Source of the DNA: Moritella sp. F3
GTDB taxonomy: Bacteria; Pseudomonadota; Gammaproteobacteria; Enterobacterales; Moritellaceae
Length of the DNA: 64,000 bases
Direction of reading: 5' to 3'
Assembly: GCF_015082335.1 (NCBI RefSeq)
Contig: NZ_BLRL01000006.1
Span: forward strand, 99,928 to 163,927
The position numbers were made by a program, and so were the translations under genes. Below the pieces are notes generated by a model. That model saw nothing but the letters and a program-made list of their open reading frames with translations. It was not told where the DNA came from and ran no database searches. The first letter of the stretch is position 1. Every line of letters begins with the position of its first letter. Positions 1 to 8,614 of the stretch are shown here, one piece after another.

Positions 1-1
1 C

Positions 2-121
2 GATGTCAACTCCGAGTTTTGGAAGAGAGCCTTTGACGATGGTTTAACCCCGATCGAAGCAACACAAAAAGCTCACAAAGAGAAACAAGAAGAACTAATG
101 GCTTGGTATAAAACAATATAG
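2..121 (+). CDS. C-terminal end of a truncated unknown protein
   Basis: An open frame enters from the left edge and ends at a TAG, giving 39 residues that finish in LMAWYKTI. The visible part is charged and helical (KAHKEKQEEL). The start lies outside the window, so the family cannot be named. It ends 8 bases before the next gene, suggesting a shared operon. Confidence 0.6.
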   Translation, partial: DVNSEFWKRAFDDGLTPIEATQKAHKEKQEELMAWYKTI

Positions 122-129
122 GATCTGTT

Positions 130-501
130 ATGCATAAAAATTGGATCACAGACCTAACTGATTTCACTCCTATTAATCTGGGGGGACATTGGGGAACAAA
201 GCAAGCTGGGTTTAACGTTTCTTTGTCTGGTTTAATCTGGCTGACTGATAATCGTAATTTCCCGTGTCATCGGGATTTGATTTGCGGTACAGGTCAAGAT
301 GAAACACGTTACTCCGGTATCTATTCTTGGTTTCGAGGTAAATGTGTGATTTACACTTACCCTCACTTAGAAAGTGTTTTGCATGAACCTGGAGTGTTAA
401 AGGCTTTAAAGTCTTTGATTGGTGTTCACGGCTTAACAAAAGCCTCACCGGTCATTTCAAACTGTTCACGCGAGGTTTTGTTTCTACTTGGTGACGAGTA
501 G
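130..501 (+). CDS. hypothetical protein, 123 aa
   Basis: ATG follows the preceding stop by 8 bases, so it is probably co-transcribed with the truncated gene upstream. The protein has several aromatic and Gly residues near the N-terminus (NLGGHWGTK) and two Cys in CHRDLICGTG. No signal peptide or membrane segment is visible and no family is recognised. It could be a small cytosolic accessory protein. Confidence 0.55.
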   Translation: MHKNWITDLTDFTPINLGGHWGTKQAGFNVSLSGLIWLTDNRNFPCHRDLICGTGQDETRYSGIYSWFRGKCVIYTYPHLESVLHEPGVLKALKSLIGVHGLTKASPVISNCSREVLFLLGDE

Positions 502-668
502 GTGACATCTCAATAAGTTATCTAAATACAACTTAAGGCTTAACATCCCTAACCTAATAACAGACTTCTAAATAGAGTCTGATACACCAATAGGCCATCA
601 ACCGGCCCGTTGGTACCAACCTGTGCAACCTGCACTTTACTTACAAATATCCACAAGGAATTTAAATC

Positions 669-1193
669 ATGGTTACAAACGCGAATCGAGCTCAATGGGC
701 TAAGAACGCAGTAAAATCTTTTGCTGTTGAAACACGTATAACTGGTGAAACCGCTGAGATTCAAATGACTGACATGTTATGTGTCATGATGCATTTAGCA
801 AAAAAAGATTCATTAGATTTTGTGTCCTTATTGGATGAAGCAACTAGTACCTTTGATCAAGATGTACAAGAAGAACTTGAAGCCGATAATGAAGCTAAAG
901 TATTGTCGAGTGTTGAGTTATACATCTTGAACAAGACGGGTTATCACTTTGTTGTGCACTTCCCACTAGACTTAGCCGGCATGCCAGGCGCGGTGCGTTA
1001 TGATAACCATGAGTTATTATTAAAAGCGCACGCTAAAGCTAGTGGTATAGATCTTTCTGAACTTGGTGAGAGTATCGAGTTTTGCATGGCTTCTGATGGG
1101 TATACAGAAACAGCACTGAATACGTGTGTTTACCCTGTAGATCTAAAAGATGGCCAATCAATTGAGCAATACATCAATGACTGGATTGTTTAA
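669..1193 (+). CDS. hypothetical acidic protein, 174 aa
   Basis: ATG is preceded by CACAAGGAATTTAAATC, a good ribosome binding site. The product is acidic and helical in its first half (LLDEATSTFDQDVQEELEAD), with a more beta-like middle (VELYILNKTGYHFVVHF). No known domain is recognised. The 5' region has hairpins and ends in TTTACTTACAA, which recalls the ACTTTCAA end of the leaders elsewhere in this window but does not fold as a clear pseudoknot. A Rho-independent terminator follows. Confidence 0.7.
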   Translation: MVTNANRAQWAKNAVKSFAVETRITGETAEIQMTDMLCVMMHLAKKDSLDFVSLLDEATSTFDQDVQEELEADNEAKVLSSVELYILNKTGYHFVVHFPLDLAGMPGAVRYDNHELLLKAHAKASGIDLSELGESIEFCMASDGYTETALNTCVYPVDLKDGQSIEQYINDWIV

Positions 1194-1233
1194 CGAATAG
1201 TGAACACGTTGCTTTAAGCAATTAATACAAACC

Positions 1234-1266
1234 AAAAGCACTCAACATTTAGTTGGGTGCTTTTTT
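1234..1266 (+). terminator. Rho-independent terminator
   Basis: An inverted repeat AAGCACTCAAC/GTTGGGTGCTT (one wobble pair) is followed by a run of T, placed just after the 174-aa gene. Confidence 0.8.
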
Positions 1267-1458
1267 CATTTATGCCCACCCAGATTGGGTAGCCGAAGCT
1301 GAAGCGTATATTAAACGCAGAAACACCAAAATCTTAGATGGTTATCAGGAACCTTGGTAATTATCTAATCATCAATTTACTAGATACTAGACAGTTAGTT
1401 TCATTAAAAACTTCACTGTCTAGGGTAATACTTAAACCATCCAATAAAGGAAATACTT

Positions 1459-1728
1459 ATGAACATTGCTAGCGAATTATGTCTGGAGTTACTTATACAA
1501 TACGGTATAAAAAAATCATTGGTGATAAATCAAATGGGCGGTGATTTTAAAGCTGTCGATCAAGAAGGGAAGTGGTTTAATGTGAGCTTCTTTTTTAAAG
1601 ACACCTACCAGCACTGTTATTCTTATAAACCAGAAGATATAAAATCAGCTTGGATCAGTTCCAGTGAAACGGGAACGGTTAACGTTGTTCGTGTCTCTGA
1701 TACGGTAAAGTTTGAATCAAAAAGCTAA
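1459..1728 (+). CDS. hypothetical protein, 89 aa
   Basis: ATG is preceded by AAAGGAAATACTT, a clear ribosome binding site. The small protein has a helical N-terminus (SELCLELLIQYGIKKS) and then alternating hydrophobic and polar segments with aromatic residues. No family is recognised. The next gene begins 15 bases downstream, so the two are likely one transcript. Confidence 0.6.
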   Translation: MNIASELCLELLIQYGIKKSLVINQMGGDFKAVDQEGKWFNVSFFFKDTYQHCYSYKPEDIKSAWISSSETGTVNVVRVSDTVKFESKS

Positions 1729-1743
1729 CTTGGGTAAATAAAT

Positions 1744-1962
1744 ATGGCTAGAACTTTAAAGTACAATATGAAGATCCGCCAAAACGGTGATACTTGGTGC
1801 ATACACGGCATTGGTATCTCAAAAGAAAATAAAACCTGGTGTCACCTAGTTAGTACCACCAGATTTAGAAAACAACGTAACGGTGATTGTCCAATCCAAA
1901 TTCAAACATGGGTAAAGGGCTTACCGTTAAATCCAGAATATTTAGGTGAAAGTAATGCTTGA
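1744..1962 (+). CDS. hypothetical basic protein, 72 aa
   Basis: A short basic protein with three Trp and scattered Cys (DTWCIHG, KTWCHL, GDCPIQ). It starts 15 bases after the previous gene. No domain is recognised; a small nucleic-acid or metal binding role is conceivable but unproven. A terminator follows. Confidence 0.55.
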   Translation: MARTLKYNMKIRQNGDTWCIHGIGISKENKTWCHLVSTTRFRKQRNGDCPIQIQTWVKGLPLNPEYLGESNA

Positions 1963-1980
1963 TTAATTACACCATAACTT

Positions 1981-2012
1981 AAATCCCGTATCTCATGACG
2001 GGATTTTTATTT
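1981..2012 (+). terminator. Rho-independent terminator
   Basis: AAATCCCGT and ACGGGATTT form a hairpin followed by T-rich sequence, after the 72-aa gene. Confidence 0.75.
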
Positions 2013-2086
2013 AATAGAATAACCACTGGGTATCATATCAATGGTACCAATAAACAACCCTCCAGTTTGGAAAAGTGAGTTACAAC

Positions 2087-2365
2087 ATGAATAATAAATT
2101 AGATCACGAACGGTATGCTTTTAATGATCAATTCAATAGTGAACTGTGTGTACTGGAATCAACAGATTTTGACTCTGCCGTCAAAGAAGCGGAGATTGAA
2201 ATAAGTAGTCTCTGTGATGGTCAATCAGATAAAGGCTATAACATTGAACTCTCCCTTTTCGGCATGACAGCTGACCAGGCTAACGATATCAACTTAACTG
2301 TCCCACGCACAACCGACGTAAAGGTTCATGTTTGGAATCTTGAAGTAAATACTAAACGTATCTAA
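2087..2365 (+). CDS. hypothetical acidic protein, 92 aa
   Basis: The ATG at 2087 is preferred; a GTG four codons upstream is an alternative. The product is acidic (DSAVKEAEIEISSLCDG) with a C-terminal beta-like stretch. No family is recognised. The start codon overlaps GTTACAACAT, which matches the core of enterobacterial Ter sites read on the other strand; see findings. Confidence 0.55.
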   Translation: MNNKLDHERYAFNDQFNSELCVLESTDFDSAVKEAEIEISSLCDGQSDKGYNIELSLFGMTADQANDINLTVPRTTDVKVHVWNLEVNTKRI

Positions 2366-2632
2366 TAATTGATAAATAGTCCGGCATTTATGTCGGGCAC
2401 CTATCCCTTTCCCCATTGCACACTATTTAATACCAATACATTTCTTTGAATCATCTACTTGCTGGTGGCTTGGTTAGTTTATAAGTCACAATTATATTAT
2501 GACATCATGCATGGTTATAATGGCCTGTTATTAAGTCAGGCTTTTAATTTTACCGCCGCCCTTTCAGTCCATCAACAAAAGCCTGACTTAAAGCAATGGC
2601 TTAATTCAGTCGAAGTAGGGGGTATATAGCAC
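2366..2632. other. non-coding stretch with ATTATGACATCATGC motif
   Basis: No supported gene. The 15-base motif at 2496-2510 recurs at 6552-6566 and 8453-8467. Its surroundings (GGTGGCTTGG or GGTGGCTGG upstream) also resemble those before the second leader, suggesting the two intergenic regions share an origin. Confidence 0.5.
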
Positions 2633-2923
2633 TTGATATAGGCAAGATTAAACGTATACTAAAAAACGCACAAGGCTTAGTGTGTTCAAACGCCTCACTT
2701 CTAATCTTCAATGTAAAACAAATCTAGTCGCTCTTATCGATAGACACTGCACACTCAAATCTCACTTACACTGAAAACAGTTAAGCACCGTCATTTAGCA
2801 CATCTGCATTTTGACTATGTTTAACTGTTTTTTAGTGATGAACTCATCACCGAAACGTTACGTCAGGATAACCAGTAACACGCGTAATTTTACGTGGCCT
2901 AACTTACAAAACAGGGAAACCTT
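2633..2923 (+). promoter_or_regulatory. structured leader, copy 1 (promoter + PK1 + PK2)
   Basis: Promoter TTGATA (2633-2638), 16-base spacer, TATACT (2655-2660). PK1: stem CGCAC 2667-2671 with GTGTG 2680-2684, loop AGGC 2673-2676 pairing GCCT 2692-2695, then CACTT. A central stem AAAACAGTTAA/TTAACTGTTTT is followed by hairpin GTGAT/ATCAC. PK2: GTTAC 2857-2861 with GTAAC 2875-2879, loop AGG pairing CCT before AACTTACAA (2901-2909). The ribosome binding site and start of the next gene follow within 20 bases. Confidence 0.85.
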
Positions 2924-3421
2924 ATGTCTAAATTAGCTGTTTACCGTGCAGAACATGGCACTTACAAAGAAGCATTCGATTGTGGCGCCATTTACAGCTC
3001 CCAGTGTGATGAACTAGAACCAGAGTTTGTTGATGCAGGTCGATCTCTATATCTTGGTGATATTAAATCAATTATTGGTACCGTATTAGAAGCTGCAGGC
3101 CGAGATGACCTTATTGTAGGGTCTGTAATTCACGAAGTCTTTTGGACGCTCGATGACATAATAACTCATTTCAGTAAAATCAATGAGTGGCCAGATGTTA
3201 ACTACCCTGAAAAGGTAGTTGAATTGGCGAAAATTGAATGTAAAAACGATGAAATCAGTTATGAACTATATAAACGACGTTATACCAATGTGATTGATCA
3301 GCTTACTATTGAGCTACCTGAAGCTGTAAAGCAACAGGTGAACACGTTAGCTGTTGAGCATGGCTATAACGAACATGAAGACAACATTTTCATTACTGAT
3401 GAATTGTGCTCGGTATTATAA
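2924..3421 (+). CDS. hypothetical protein, 165 aa, possibly ArdA-like antirestriction
   Basis: First gene after a structured leader; AGGGAAACCTT precedes the ATG. The protein is acidic. The start (LAVYRAEHGTYKEAFDCGAI) and internal pairs such as ADXXDxI-like acidic stretches loosely recall antirestriction ArdA proteins, but I cannot see the diagnostic ArdA motifs, so this is a weak suggestion. Otherwise no family is recognised. Confidence 0.6.
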   Translation: MSKLAVYRAEHGTYKEAFDCGAIYSSQCDELEPEFVDAGRSLYLGDIKSIIGTVLEAAGRDDLIVGSVIHEVFWTLDDIITHFSKINEWPDVNYPEKVVELAKIECKNDEISYELYKRRYTNVIDQLTIELPEAVKQQVNTLAVEHGYNEHEDNIFITDELCSVL

Positions 3422-3547
3422 CTACGTTAGCTGTACGTTAAGATTAACATCCCCTAACACCAATCTCAGTAATCCAACTCCGTGAATACTCTCGTTAACG
3501 CAGAGTAAGCATACTTACACATTCAATCCACCATACAGGTAATTAAA

Positions 3548-4456
3548 ATGAACACATTAAATCAAGTGCATGGCAAACAACTAAACTCAAATATTCTTTT
3601 TGCTGTCAAATTCGTCATAGCCGGTGAATTAACTCAAACACAAGCTTTAAACATTATCCAGAACGTTTATTTTGACCAATGTGGCAATACTGGCTATTTT
3701 CGCCTAATGCCTAATGACCCTCAGTTCTTTACTTCAACATTTGTAATGGGTGAAGACAAAGAATTAATGGCATCCATCAAATCGTTACCTGATATTTACG
3801 TAAATGCAGTTAATGCTGCAGATGGTCAAACAACTGTTAAATTGTTACTAGTTAGTGATCAATTTGAAAATGTTGGTGAAGAGTACTCGTGCCTTACTAG
3901 TGAACTGAATGAGTTCTTAGCAACGCCTGAATGCTTGTCATGGGAACAACTAGATCTCAATGAATATCCCGTAATATATGAAATCATCGAGAGTACAGAT
4001 ATTTATCAAGCAATTCGTGATGGCGCTGCAAAGACGCCTGATCAGATATGGACGACAATGGATATTACTGATTTAGTGCTGTCTGTATTAGACATTGAGC
4101 TGAACCTTGAAGATGTAGATCTTTTTGGTTTACTTTTAGCGTTATTCAACAACTCTCAAGCGATGTTAGTGAACATGACAGATTTATCTGAATTGGAAAC
4201 ATATACAACAGCAGCTGTGAGTACTGGAATACTAACAAAACAGGATATGGCGATATTTGACAATGAAGTTAAGATGAATGATTTCAGCCTTGTTGCAGCA
4301 CGCAATTTTGGTTATTTCGTTAAAATCCCGACTGAAGGACTTAATCAAGACGGTGAGAGTTTATTCAATACACTAAGTAGCCATGTGGTTAGCGTGTTCA
4401 AACAAGCGCATGCTAAGGGCATACAGTGCATCGAATTTGATCAAGACGTTGAGTAA
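3548..4456 (+). CDS. hypothetical acidic protein, 302 aa
   Basis: ATG follows CAGGTAATTAAA. The long acidic cytosolic protein has a hydrophobic helical section near residues 185-205 (LFGLLLALFNN) that is too short and interrupted for a confident membrane helix. No family is recognised. It lies downstream of the leader-controlled 165-aa gene with no terminator seen between, so it is probably in the same operon. Confidence 0.65.
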   Translation: MNTLNQVHGKQLNSNILFAVKFVIAGELTQTQALNIIQNVYFDQCGNTGYFRLMPNDPQFFTSTFVMGEDKELMASIKSLPDIYVNAVNAADGQTTVKLLLVSDQFENVGEEYSCLTSELNEFLATPECLSWEQLDLNEYPVIYEIIESTDIYQAIRDGAAKTPDQIWTTMDITDLVLSVLDIELNLEDVDLFGLLLALFNNSQAMLVNMTDLSELETYTTAAVSTGILTKQDMAIFDNEVKMNDFSLVAARNFGYFVKIPTEGLNQDGESLFNTLSSHVVSVFKQAHAKGIQCIEFDQDVE

Positions 4457-4569
4457 TTCAACCTCCGGTTAATCAATCGATATAAACAACTCCCTTTTAC
4501 TGGCCGCTCTTTTAGCAGCCAGTAAAATCCCAAACCGCCAATTAAGGCACATAACAAATCGAGATAACC

Positions 4570-4944
4570 ATGAAATATCTATCTTTTGACAACACTTTTA
4601 TGTCTTTATGGATTGCAAGCCACAGCAAAATACAATGTGTGGCTTATCTATCTATAGAAACTGAAACACCTAAAGGCCATTCATTGTTAGGAATGCAAGG
4701 TGAACGACATGTATACGGTCTTCAATATCCATCGGACTCAATACCAAGTAACAGGTTTGAAACAAGGTTTGATAATGGATTTTTTATTAGATGCTCTGGT
4801 CATTTCTTTGAAGTCTCACTAATCACAAATAGTGAATTTGAAGCGAATGAAGCAATGACTAAAGATGACAGCATTGCGCTGATCTGTACTGACAATGCGG
4901 GTTTTCACTATGTAGTCTCAGTCGATAAGACAAACATCAAATAA
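4570..4944 (+). CDS. hypothetical protein, 124 aa
   Basis: The ATG follows GAGATAACC. The protein has mixed hydrophobic and aromatic residues (FDNTFMSLWIASHSK) and no visible motif. A strong hairpin (TTTTACTGGC/GCCAGTAAAA) sits in the gap upstream and may be a terminator or processing stem. No family is recognised. Confidence 0.6.
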   Translation: MKYLSFDNTFMSLWIASHSKIQCVAYLSIETETPKGHSLLGMQGERHVYGLQYPSDSIPSNRFETRFDNGFFIRCSGHFFEVSLITNSEFEANEAMTKDDSIALICTDNAGFHYVVSVDKTNIK

Positions 4945-5027
4945 CCAAAATAGCTTATTAACTAACACGGTATTTTACCGTCCATAACAATCAGCCAATA
5001 GGCTCATTTACACAGGGATCATTAATC

Positions 5028-5285
5028 ATGGCCAATACAACAATGCAATTTAAAGGCAAAATAACTAAAAGAGCGTTTGAACAAAAGATTATCGACGTTT
5101 GCGGTGAAGACCGTGAAATCAGTTCATGTGTAAACTTTGAAGAAGGTAAATGCATGACGCTCTATTATATCAATGGTGCACACGCAGGTACCTGGCAAAG
5201 CGCGGGGGGCTGTATCTACTCAAATGACAAAATTGAAGCTAACATTGCCTCAAAGCTGAGAATTAAGAAATTATTGGGTAAGTAA
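5028..5285 (+). CDS. hypothetical protein, 85 aa
   Basis: ATG follows CAGGGATCATTAATC. A small basic protein with four Cys, including GKCMTLYYING and SAGGCIYSND, but no CxxC pair. It ends 2 bases before the next gene, implying translational coupling. No family is recognised. Confidence 0.6.
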   Translation: MANTTMQFKGKITKRAFEQKIIDVCGEDREISSCVNFEEGKCMTLYYINGAHAGTWQSAGGCIYSNDKIEANIASKLRIKKLLGK

Positions 5286-5287
5286 TT

Positions 5288-5617
5288 ATGACAACCAATA
5301 TAGTTGCTGTATGTGGCTCTAAGTTGACCACTAAAGTGGTAAGCAAACTTGAACTGGATAAAATATTCAATGGCCAATTCTCTGTTGTGGAGGAGGGTAC
5401 ATATAAAGTTTTATTGAGATCTACTGCTGGGTATCGCGCCATAAAGGTCGAATCCGATAAGGAGTCCGCAGAAGAGCTCTTTATCATAGTCGAAGGTGTA
5501 ACAGCTATTAAACCAACGCAAACTGGTTTTACTGTTGAAAACAAAGACAGTGGTTACTTTTATACATGTAGCTACAATGACAATGAGTCGTTGAACCTCG
5601 ACGTAACAAGTAGTTAA
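5288..5617 (+). CDS. hypothetical protein, 109 aa
   Basis: Begins 2 bases after the stop of the 85-aa gene with GGGTAAGTAATT before it. The composition suggests a beta-rich small domain (YKVLLRSTAGYRAIKVES). No family is recognised. It ends the operon: a strong terminator follows. Confidence 0.6.
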   Translation: MTTNIVAVCGSKLTTKVVSKLELDKIFNGQFSVVEEGTYKVLLRSTAGYRAIKVESDKESAEELFIIVEGVTAIKPTQTGFTVENKDSGYFYTCSYNDNESLNLDVTSS

Positions 5618-5633
5618 CTATCTATATGAAACC

Positions 5634-5672
5634 AAACCCCAAGATAACATTTGTTGTCTTGGGGTTTTTTTT
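5634..5672 (+). terminator. Rho-independent terminator
   Basis: AAACCCCAAGA pairs with TCTTGGGGTTT and is followed by a T run. It separates the + strand operon from the convergent - strand gene. Confidence 0.85.
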
Positions 5673-5741
5673 GCATGACGTTTCAGCTGGTGGTTTTATC
5701 CATACTTAATCTAATGACATTACGATAGGTTTTGTGGGTTA

Positions 5742-6365
5742 CTAAAGGAAATGTTGCATACCGGAGTAACAGTAAACCTTGGCCTTACTTGTGCTGATCT
5801 TACTACTTAGTGCTTGTGCATTTTTGGTCACCGTTTCTGTATCGATAGAAGTAATAACACCACTGTCTATACTGGGGACAATAAAGAATATATGTGAAGG
5901 GTTGAACATACTGGTGAGATGGTCTACTACTAGTGAAGCAAATCCTTTTCCTCGGTTATTCCTTTCTGTTTCTGTTGCACCAATAATTAAAAATTTATTT
6001 GGTTTTATTTGAGTCAATCCTTCTACTTCTGTTAAATGAGTGACAATTAATTCGGCTTGTTCATATAGTTCCTGATCATGGTCATCCAGTTCTATAATGA
6101 ATGAACTTGGGTTTAACTCCACATTGCTATCAATAAAGGTAAAATTTACATTTGTGAAGCACTTCTCGCCTTTTCTATCGAACAGAATCGCCATACCTTG
6201 CATGGCGGTTATGACATCCTGATCAGTGCAGCAATTATCATATTTAACACATAGCTGATTATCAGAAACCATTGCTGTTGAATTGAACTCGCTTTTGTTG
6301 GTTTCGCTTGGGATTGTTCCAATATTATAGAAAAGATCCCACTCAATATTTAATTCGTTTTTCAT
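5742..6365 (-). CDS. GNAT-like acetyltransferase, 207 aa
   Basis: ATG is preceded by AAGGATGATAA on the - strand. The section FLIIGATETERNNRGKGFAS (near residues 127-146) fits motif A of GNAT acetyltransferases, where a strand is followed by R-x-x-x-G-x-G/A for acetyl-CoA binding. The substrate cannot be inferred. The N-terminal 100 residues are not recognised. It is the only - strand gene among the first 19 kb and is flanked by convergent and leader sequences, so it looks separately acquired. The family call is moderate. Confidence 0.55.
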   Translation of the reverse strand: MKNELNIEWDLFYNIGTIPSETNKSEFNSTAMVSDNQLCVKYDNCCTDQDVITAMQGMAILFDRKGEKCFTNVNFTFIDSNVELNPSSFIIELDDHDQELYEQAELIVTHLTEVEGLTQIKPNKFLIIGATETERNNRGKGFASLVVDHLTSMFNPSHIFFIVPSIDSGVITSIDTETVTKNAQALSSKISTSKAKVYCYSGMQHFL

Positions 6366-6642
6366 TTATCATCCTTAAATTGATACAACGTAATACATTA
6401 TATTTCATTGCATAACCTAAGAGTGGTTCTGGTGAATATCTGGTAGATGTTGTTAGTGTAATCAGTAATCGAAGTAGGTCTAAATTTACTTCGTAAAGTC
6501 TCAACGGGTGGTGGCTGGCAGAAACTTAACAACCACGAATTAACCTTACAAATTATGACATCATGCAGGGTTGGTTTAGATTAGCATGAGAAATTCAAAA
6601 AGTGTTTTTAGATCAATACTGCGCGGCGTGAAGTCATTCAAC
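6366..6642. other. non-coding stretch with second ATTATGACATCATGC copy
   Basis: No gene is supported. The 15-base motif lies at 6552-6566, about 90 bases before the promoter of leader copy 2, similar to its position before copy 1. Confidence 0.5.
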
Positions 6643-6953
6643 TTGATTGAATGTATCGTTAAGCATATACTAAAAATGCATACAAGGCTTAGTATGTGCT
6701 AAAACGCCTCACTTCTAATGATTACCCATTGAATATACCTAATTTATGTCTGCACTTATGTGTGACTACGCCACACTTGAATGATTCACTGTAAACAGGT
6801 AAGTACTGTTTGTTGCTTTATCCGCAATACGATTATGCTTTCCTGTTTGTTTAGTGATGTTCTATATCCACTAATCGTTACCCCTAGGCTACCCAGTAAC
6901 ACAAAGCTTAATGCTTTGGCCTTACTTTCAAATCCCCTTTTTAAGGAAATACA
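6643..6953 (+). promoter_or_regulatory. structured leader, copy 2
   Basis: Promoter TTGATT (6643-6648), 17-base spacer, TATACT (6666-6671). PK1: CATAC 6679-6683 with GTATG 6692-6696, loop AGGC 6686-6689 with GCCT 6706-6709. A degenerate palindrome GTGACTACGCCACAC follows. Central stem AAACAGG/CCTGTTT, hairpin TAGTG/CACTA. PK2: GTTAC 6877-6881 with GTAAC 6896-6900, AGGC 6886-6889 with GCCT 6919-6922, inner hairpin CAAAGC/GCTTTG, end ACTTTCAA. Confidence 0.85.
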
Positions 6954-7697
6954 ATGACTAAATTATTACCAAATCAACAATATGCCATCGTTACCATCAA
7001 AATTGCCATTGAATCTGAGGTAGTTTATAACCCTGCAGAACTCATTGAAAGTACACATGGATTAGATAGCGAGTTACACGATCTTAAAGAAAAAGGTTAT
7101 ATTGCAGATTATGCTTTTACTGGTATTGAAGCACCTGAAATTTCATCAACATCAAATAACCCGAAAAACGGTGAGTTATTCAGAACCGATAAGAAGAATG
7201 AACCAGTGTTCACTGAAATTAGTGAACATGTTCCCGTAGGATCGCATATAGCCGTCAAGCTAGGTGCAAGTGTGGAAGATCTTGCCGAAATTATGGACCG
7301 TTACGATTGCTTTAAGTGCTCAGATCTTAATGAGGTTATTCTCGATACTTCGTGTATTGACGATGACAGTAAAAAACAGAACCTAGAACGTTTAACCGGT
7401 ATTAGGCATGAACAGATTGCTAATAAATTCATTATATTCAACACCGATGTAGAGTTTGGTTTACAACCAACGACTGCGATTAAAGTCAATGTTGGAAATG
7501 ATAATTTTGAACGTATCATTGATGAATTTCCAATCGGTTTTAATCAAGCTAATGTTTATGACGGTATTGTCCTAGACATTACTAGCATCATTAGTAAAGA
7601 TAAGTTATCTCAACTCAGCATACTATTGAACGCTGCAGAAAATCTTACTACGTTCAATTATGTATTTATTAATACTTGTAAGTTCTACTGCGAATAA
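6954..7697 (+). CDS. hypothetical protein, 247 aa (paralogue of the gene at 19975-20328)
   Basis: Leader-controlled gene with TTAAGGAAATACA before the ATG. Its N-terminal 75 residues (PNQQYAIVTIKIAI ... ADYAFTGIEAPEI) line up with the 117-aa protein encoded at 19975-20328 on the other strand (PNAIHALVTVKLAM ... ADFKFTNTVIPVL). The C-terminal two thirds are unique. Function unknown. The two copies share a domain that has been embedded in a longer protein here. Confidence 0.65.
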   Translation: MTKLLPNQQYAIVTIKIAIESEVVYNPAELIESTHGLDSELHDLKEKGYIADYAFTGIEAPEISSTSNNPKNGELFRTDKKNEPVFTEISEHVPVGSHIAVKLGASVEDLAEIMDRYDCFKCSDLNEVILDTSCIDDDSKKQNLERLTGIRHEQIANKFIIFNTDVEFGLQPTTAIKVNVGNDNFERIIDEFPIGFNQANVYDGIVLDITSIISKDKLSQLSILLNAAENLTTFNYVFINTCKFYCE

Positions 7698-7772
7698 TCA
7701 AATTTAATTTCTACCTGTTAACCCCAATCAATCTGCGCATTGCGCCACCCCAAACTACAAAGGACATTTCCT

Positions 7773-8405
7773 ATGTTAAACAATCAACTTCGAATTATGG
7801 TCGACAAAACTATAGATCCAATAATTAACCTATCGACTAGAACTGCAAAAAAGCAGCTGTTAAAGCAGCTAAATGAAACTCAAGCCAGACAAGCATCACT
7901 GTATATTCATTCTGATGTGCACTGGCGAGAACGCAGTAATTTAATAAAAGATGGCCATAAAAATGTTATTCGTAAGTTAAAGCGTCTTGAACATTTCATT
8001 GACATAAATGTAGAGAAGCAGGGGGCTTTTAAACCCGAAATTAACGAAAATGGGTGCGAAATTAAACGATCTTGCTTTCCTGGACGTGGACGATATCATT
8101 ATGATTCTGAACTAAGTCAGTCGAAAGGCTGGACTAATTACGAGTGTCAAAGTGATGCCCCGTACTTCGGAATTTGGGTAAATATAATGAAAATGGAAGT
8201 ACTACGATATTGCGAAGGGGACGTTGACCGAGTGTTAGCTCCAGATTCAGCATCTTTTAAATGTGAACTACTAACCTTGGTGCAGCGCTATCAACCTGAA
8301 CCTTGTTTTACAGTGATTGACTCCAATGGCAGTGATGATCAGTTCACTCAGAACGCTGTTCATGATTACCTTGGTATAAATGTCATGGATTTAGTAAAGA
8401 ACTAA
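7773..8405 (+). CDS. hypothetical protein, 210 aa (paralogue of the gene at 12984)
   Basis: ATG at 7773 follows AAAGGACATTTCCT; an in-frame TTG upstream is less likely. The protein matches the product of 12984-13634 along its length, for example IKRSCFPGRGRYHYD versus IKRSSHPQRGRYYYD, and YFGIWVNIMKMEVLRYCEGD versus YFGVWVNVLKMEVITYCEGD. Both end in HDYLxINVMD. Conserved Tyr, Trp, Arg and Cys suggest a folded domain of unknown role. A terminator follows. Confidence 0.7.
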   Translation: MLNNQLRIMVDKTIDPIINLSTRTAKKQLLKQLNETQARQASLYIHSDVHWRERSNLIKDGHKNVIRKLKRLEHFIDINVEKQGAFKPEINENGCEIKRSCFPGRGRYHYDSELSQSKGWTNYECQSDAPYFGIWVNIMKMEVLRYCEGDVDRVLAPDSASFKCELLTLVQRYQPEPCFTVIDSNGSDDQFTQNAVHDYLGINVMDLVKN

Positions 8406-8414
8406 AAACCTGAT

Positions 8415-8440
8415 AATAACCCGCAATTGTGCGGGTTATT
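8415..8440 (+). terminator. Rho-independent terminator
   Basis: AATAACCCGC and GCGGGTTATT pair around AATTGT, followed by ATTTATCTTT. Confidence 0.75.
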
Positions 8441-8555
8441 ATTTATCTTTATATTATGACATCATGCGTATTAGTAGTACTTATAAGTTACTAATAAAAA
8501 AATATTGCCATGGTAAGGGGATGAAGTTTTTACTATTTAAGTTTTTTTGCTACAA

Positions 8556-8575
8556 TACTGTATAAATGTCCAGTG
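8556..8575 (+). promoter_or_regulatory. LexA-like SOS box
   Basis: TACTGTATAAATGTCCAGTG has CTGT-N8-CCAG, one base from the gammaproteobacterial LexA consensus CTGT-N8-ACAG. It is 40 bases before the recombinase start, so SOS control of the recombinase is plausible. Confidence 0.45.
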
Positions 8576-8614
8576 CTGCTTGTATTAGGGTCATAATCAA
8601 TGTGAAGGTTATCA

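Noticed and set aside
549..668. Another PK2 before the 174-aa gene
   Set aside because: Hairpins and TTTACTTACAA are present, but the stem-loop to downstream pairing needed for the pseudoknot could not be drawn.
1266..1361. A 30-codon open stretch (reading HPDWVAEAEAYIKRRNTKI)
   Set aside because: It is protein-like but has no start codon or ribosome binding site and begins inside a terminator; it may be a remnant of a lost gene.
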